Shown: one piece after another, positions 5,105 to 5,898 of the stretch | Numbering within the stretch: position 1 is the stretch's first letter | Layout: each line of letters starts with the position of its first letter | Assembly: GCA_007135635.1 (NCBI GenBank) | Contig: SLIO01000083.1 | Span: 1-5,898 of the forward strand | Length of the DNA: 5,898 nt | Origin: Methylomicrobium sp. | GTDB taxonomy: Bacteria; Pseudomonadota; Gammaproteobacteria; Methylococcales; Methylomonadaceae | Direction of reading: 5' to 3' | Program-made: the position numbers and the translations under genes | Notes under the pieces: generated by a model | Database searches by the model: none | What the model was told of the DNA's origin: nothing | What the model saw: only the letters and a program-made list of their open reading frames with translations

Positions 5105-5898
5105 TGAAAAGAATTCTGATCGAACAAGGACGCGTGATCGATCCGGCCAACTCGATCGATCAAATCGGTCCGGTTTATGTTGCCGACGGCAAAATCCTTG
5201 CCTTATTCGAAAAACCCGACGGCTTTGAGCCCGATAGCGTCATCGACGCTTCCGGCCAAATCGTCTGCCCCGGCTTTATCGATATCAGCACACGCCTGCG
5301 CCAACCGGGCCAAAGCCATAAAGCCACGTTTCAAACCGAAACAAAAGCGGCCGCGGCTGGCGGCATTACGACCTTGATTTTACAACCCGACACACGCCCG
5401 GTCATCGACACGCCGGCGATCACCGAATTGGTCAAAGAATTGGCCGAAAATTCCAATTATCGTCAAATCCTACCAATCGGGGCGCTGACGCAAAAACTTG
5501 AAGGCCAAGAATTAAGCTCGATGCTGGCGCTAAAAGAGGCCGGCTGCATCGCAGTCGGCAACGGCGGCAAACCGATAAGCAATCTGCTGGTATTGAGGCG
5601 CGCGATGGAATATGCCGCCAGCCATGATTTATTGTTGATCTATCGGCCCAATGAGCACAGCCTCAGCAATGAGGGCTGCGCGCATGAAGGGGCATTTGCG
5701 ACCCGCTACGGTTTGCCCGGCATACCCGAAACAGCCGAAACGATCGCGCTCGCGCAATGTCTCGAACTCGCCCAATTGACCGGGTGCCGCGTGCATTTCG
5801 GACAGATCAGTTGCCGCCGTTCGGTGATTAAAATCCAGCAAGCCCAAAAATACGGATTATCGGTCAGTGCCGATATCGCGGCTCATCAGTTGCATCTG
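5104..5898 (+). CDS. pyrX: Dihydroorotase-like PyrC' (PyrX), predicted inactive, 3' truncated by window edge
   Basis: The first 265 codons are present and the frame is open to the right edge. Full members have about 420 residues. The fold is a class I dihydroorotase (amidohydrolase): N-terminal VIDPAN (11-16), PGFID (56-60) and LRQPG (65-69) are intact. The metal ligands are not. The HxH after PGFID is Ser62-Thr-Arg64, the bridging Asp is Asn153, the next His is Tyr180, and the His of the later HxS-type motif is Gln234. It therefore should not hold zinc or act as dihydroorotase. In Pseudomonas the same degenerate gene follows pyrB and its product assembles with PyrB into the dodecameric class A ATCase, which needs it for assembly and activity. 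I infer the same role here. It starts at ATG 5104 in a TGATG overlap with pyrB. Confidence 0.92.
   Translation, partial: MKRILIEQGRVIDPANSIDQIGPVYVADGKILALFEKPDGFEPDSVIDASGQIVCPGFIDISTRLRQPGQSHKATFQTETKAAAAGGITTLILQPDTRPVIDTPAITELVKELAENSNYRQILPIGALTQKLEGQELSSMLALKEAGCIAVGNGGKPISNLLVLRRAMEYAASHDLLLIYRPNEHSLSNEGCAHEGAFATRYGLPGIPETAETIALAQCLELAQLTGCRVHFGQISCRRSVIKIQQAQKYGLSVSADIAAHQLHL

Overview
The window reads as a chromosomal housekeeping segment of a gammaproteobacterium. From left to right on the + strand it carries gshB, a TonB-family gene, yqgE/algH, ruvX/yqgF, pyrR, pyrB and the first 265 codons of a catalytically degenerate dihydroorotase (pyrC', also called pyrX). The same order is known to me from Pseudomonas (gshB-tonB-like-yqgE-yqgF-pyrR-pyrB-pyrC'). 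The proteins match the Pseudomonas and E. coli families along their length. Moderate GC, AT-rich intergenic DNA and REP/MITE-like repeats would suit a Methylococcales-type methanotroph or a relative, but that taxonomic placement is inference only.

Layout: positions 1-308 are a leader with no convincing gene, a half REP-like motif and a good sigma70-like promoter just before gshB. gshB occupies 309-1256. A 433-base gap (1257-1689) follows. It holds a small non-autonomous mobile-element-like structure (about 1432-1573) with inverted repeats, an 8-9 base direct repeat on both sides and a REP-like hairpin inside it. From 1690 to the right edge the genes are packed head to tail: tonB-like, 19-base gap, yqgE, 8-base overlap, ruvX, 4-base ATGA overlap, pyrR, 3-base gap, pyrB, 1-base overlap, pyrC'. 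This is very probably one transcription unit.

Functionally, GshB completes glutathione synthesis. The TonB-like protein spans the inner membrane. YqgE is a conserved protein of unclear role, and RuvX is a Holliday-junction-resolvase-like nuclease linked to rRNA processing. PyrR, PyrB and PyrC' belong to pyrimidine biosynthesis. PyrB keeps all the active-site motifs of aspartate transcarbamoylase. The adjacent dihydroorotase homologue has lost its metal-binding histidines, as expected for the structural partner in a Pseudomonas-type class A ATCase. A functional dihydroorotase should therefore be encoded elsewhere. I found no CRISPR array, RNA gene, prophage or obviously new multi-gene system. 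The most unusual items are the small mobile element with its nested hairpin and the pseudo-dihydroorotase.
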